Shown here: positions 62,697 through 64,000 of the stretch, one piece after another
Layout: every line of letters begins with the position of its first letter
Numbering within the stretch: position 1 is the first letter of the stretch
From: Actinoallomurus purpureus
Lineage (GTDB): Bacteria; Actinomycetota; Actinomycetes; Streptosporangiales; Streptosporangiaceae
Length of the DNA stretch: 64,000 nucleotides
Direction: 5' to 3'
Assembly (NCBI RefSeq): GCF_024055795.1
Contig: NZ_JAMXMY010000031.1
Coordinates: forward strand, 34,652 to 98,651
The notes under the pieces: model-generated
The model's input: the letters and a program-made list of their open reading frames with translations, nothing else
Told to the model about the DNA's origin: nothing
Database searches by the model: none
Made by a program: the position numbers and the translations under genes

Positions 62697-63657
62697 GGCC
62701 CTACGGCCGCTGTTCACCGAAGCACGCTGGATCGAGGAGTCCTTCCAGGTCATCGAGAGGTCGCTGCTGGAGGGGGCCGGGCGCTTCTCGTGGCTCCATA
62801 TGCCCCTGGCCGATGGGTACGGTCAGGGTGACGGGCGCCGGACCGTCAACGTTCAGGTGGAGACCGTCCCTCCCGGAGGCGGATACGTGCGGGTCTATCC
62901 CGACCGGTCGGCCACCGCTCCCTCTGGGGGGCACCCGGCCCTGCTGCTGGACGCCGACGGCCGGCTGCTGGCGCTCCTCGCCGCCGACGACCTGAACGCC
63001 TGGCGAACGGCCGCTCCGGTGGCGGTCGCCGCACGCCTTCTGGCACGGCCCGGCGCGCGCACGGTCACCGTCCTCGGGTCCGGACGCCAGGCCGAGCATC
63101 ACATCCGCGCGCTCCGCACGGCACTGCCCGCCGTTGAGACGATCTACGTCCACAGCCGGACGGCGGAGCACCGCGAACGCCTGGCCGCCACCATCGCGGC
63201 GGACGGTGTGGCCTGCCGGGCGGTGTCCGACCCGGCCGAGGCCGTCGCCTCGTCCGACGTGATCTCGGTGACCGGCCGGGGCTACGGCGACCCGCTCGTC
63301 GACCCCGCGCCGAAGGACGGCGCGCTGGTCACCAGCATCCTTCCCATCACGGTGCCGGATGCGCACGGCTCCGGGCCGCCACGGCTGGTCGTCCCCTCCC
63401 TCCACGGCCCCGAGAGCAGATCGTCCGGCTGGGACCCCCCGCACGGCCCGCCCGGGGCGGCGGCCGGCAGGACCGCCCGCGGAGTGGCCGTCACGCTGGT
63501 CGATGTCCTCCGGGGCACCGCCGACGCCCGCACCGAGCCGGGCGAGGTCGTCGTGTACGAGCAGCGCGGCCAGTTCGGGTGGGATCACGCTCTCATGCGC
63601 TGGGCCTATCTGCGGGCGTCCGAGACCGGGGCGGGCGTGCCGTTCGATCTGGTCTGA
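62674..63657 (+). CDS. Ornithine-cyclodeaminase/mu-crystallin family protein
   Basis: 327 residues from GTG 62674, which has GGAG upstream and overlaps the flavoprotein gene by 23 bp. VTVLGSGRQAEHHIRAL is the Rossmann NAD(P) motif, with an N-terminal half of the OCD type (VNVQVETVPPGGGYVRVY). Members make proline, imines or amino-acid building blocks for natural products. The overlap and proximity to a SARP gene suggest a biosynthetic role. Confidence 0.87.
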   Translation: MPLLLDRKALRPLFTEARWIEESFQVIERSLLEGAGRFSWLHMPLADGYGQGDGRRTVNVQVETVPPGGGYVRVYPDRSATAPSGGHPALLLDADGRLLALLAADDLNAWRTAAPVAVAARLLARPGARTVTVLGSGRQAEHHIRALRTALPAVETIYVHSRTAEHRERLAATIAADGVACRAVSDPAEAVASSDVISVTGRGYGDPLVDPAPKDGALVTSILPITVPDAHGSGPPRLVVPSLHGPESRSSGWDPPHGPPGAAAGRTARGVAVTLVDVLRGTADARTEPGEVVVYEQRGQFGWDHALMRWAYLRASETGAGVPFDLV

Positions 63658-63700
63658 CGGTCCAGGGGCGGTCCGCCGTTCACCTAGTCCTCCGGAGGAT

Positions 63701-63721
63701 GCCCCGGCCTTCAGGCCGGGG
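63701..63721. repeat. Hairpin GCCCCGGCC-TTCA-GGCCGGGG
   Basis: An 8-bp stem at 63702-63709/63714-63721 with a TTCA loop, followed by AGGA. The motif is familiar from ends of IS200/IS605 elements and the guide-RNA-like scaffolds of TnpB, and it lies 118 bp before tnpB. It could also terminate the cyclodeaminase-like gene. Confidence 0.55.
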
Positions 63722-63838
63722 AGGAATCCGGACTCCGTCAGGCGCGGCCCGGCGTAGCCGGGACGGTCTCAGAACGGACTCCGCCGACATTCGGCCATTC
63801 GACTTACACATTCGCATGACAGTTGTAATGTGTCGGTC

Positions 63839-64000
63839 ATGCGGACGGCGTACAAGTGCCGGGCCTACCCCGGCCCCGAACAAGCGGCAGTGTTCAGCCG
63901 CACGTTCGGATGTGTGCGCCTGGTGTGGAACAAGACCCTCACCGAACGCCACACCGCGTACCACCAGCGAGGCCAGAAGACCTCCTACAAGCAGACCGAC
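63839..64000 (+). CDS. tnpB: IS605-family TnpB (OrfB), N-terminal part cut by window edge
   Basis: 54 codons up to the window end. MRTAYKCRAYPGPEQ, FSRTFGCVRLVWNKTL and ERHTAYHQRG are the N-terminal helix-turn-helix of OrfB/TnpB. The RuvC-like nuclease domain lies beyond the window. Many TnpB proteins are RNA-guided nucleases. No tnpA is seen upstream, so it may be an IS607/IS1341-like solitary tnpB. Confidence 0.8.
   Translation, partial: MRTAYKCRAYPGPEQAAVFSRTFGCVRLVWNKTLTERHTAYHQRGQKTSYKQTD

Noticed and set aside
61032..62753. Minus-strand frame opposite the flavoprotein
   Set aside because: Shadow frame; the plus strand has the acyl-CoA-dehydrogenase fold and ribosome sites.

Overview
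The window is high-GC DNA (about 70%) with GTG/TTG starts, many 4-base stop/start overlaps, a WhiJ-like regulator with a DUF397 partner, a SARP regulator, F420-type enzymes and a class III lanthipeptide locus. This points to a mycelial actinomycete. A Streptosporangiales-like genus is my guess, not something the sequence proves. No rRNA, tRNA or CRISPR array was seen.

Layout. 1-2.4 kb: a possibly partial beta-sandwich protein, then a WhiJ-type regulator with a 34-residue DUF397 protein (not in a standard ORF list) and a divergent ATPase-like partner. 2.7-7.8 kb: a minus-strand operon of three secreted proteins (catalytic-domain-less S8-protease-like protein, sedolisin, beta-propeller). 7.9-9.7 kb: a gene graveyard with two copies of an FxLD-methyltransferase tail, a duplicated aldehyde dehydrogenase tail and a frameshifted LacI remnant. 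9.7-11.7 kb: an F420-type oxidoreductase and an SDR. 11.8-14.6 kb: a class III lanthionine synthetase with a 32-residue candidate precursor 5 nt downstream, ended by a hairpin. 15.1-16.3 kb: a split RibD-like deaminase/reductase pair. 16.6-22.8 kb: genes that fit the lower lysine pathway: ALDH7-type aminoadipate semialdehyde dehydrogenase, an FAD amine-oxidase remnant, a YdiJ-like D-2-hydroxyglutarate dehydrogenase and the 2-oxoadipate decarboxylase HglS.

22.8-39 kb is accessory metabolism and regulation: a ferredoxin/MBL fusion, MarR, GntR, nitrilase, DHA2 transporter, two paralogous MBL hydrolases flanking an IS256 remnant and a quinone reductase, HxlR, two alpha/beta hydrolases (one fused to a SnoaL domain), a phosphotransferase, a second MFS pump and an ECF sigma factor. 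39.3-52.2 kb carries a TesB-like thioesterase and, on the minus strand, a compact PUFA-synthase-like operon (KS-AT-ACP-KR-DH; AT-DH-DH; PfaD enoylreductase; biotin carboxylase C-terminal fragment) in which every junction is a 4-base overlap.

52.6-59.4 kb holds a TetR/NTF2/SDR regulon with matching palindromic operators 3.3 kb apart, an MFS and muconolactone-isomerase-like pair, LysR, an XRE regulator and another SDR. 60-63.7 kb is a SARP-led group (DUF1772 protein, acyl-CoA-dehydrogenase-like flavoprotein, ornithine-cyclodeaminase-like protein) that may be part of a natural-product cluster. The right edge cuts an IS605-type tnpB. The most interesting systems are the compact PUFA-like synthase, the lanthipeptide locus with its tiny precursor, and the HglS lysine route.
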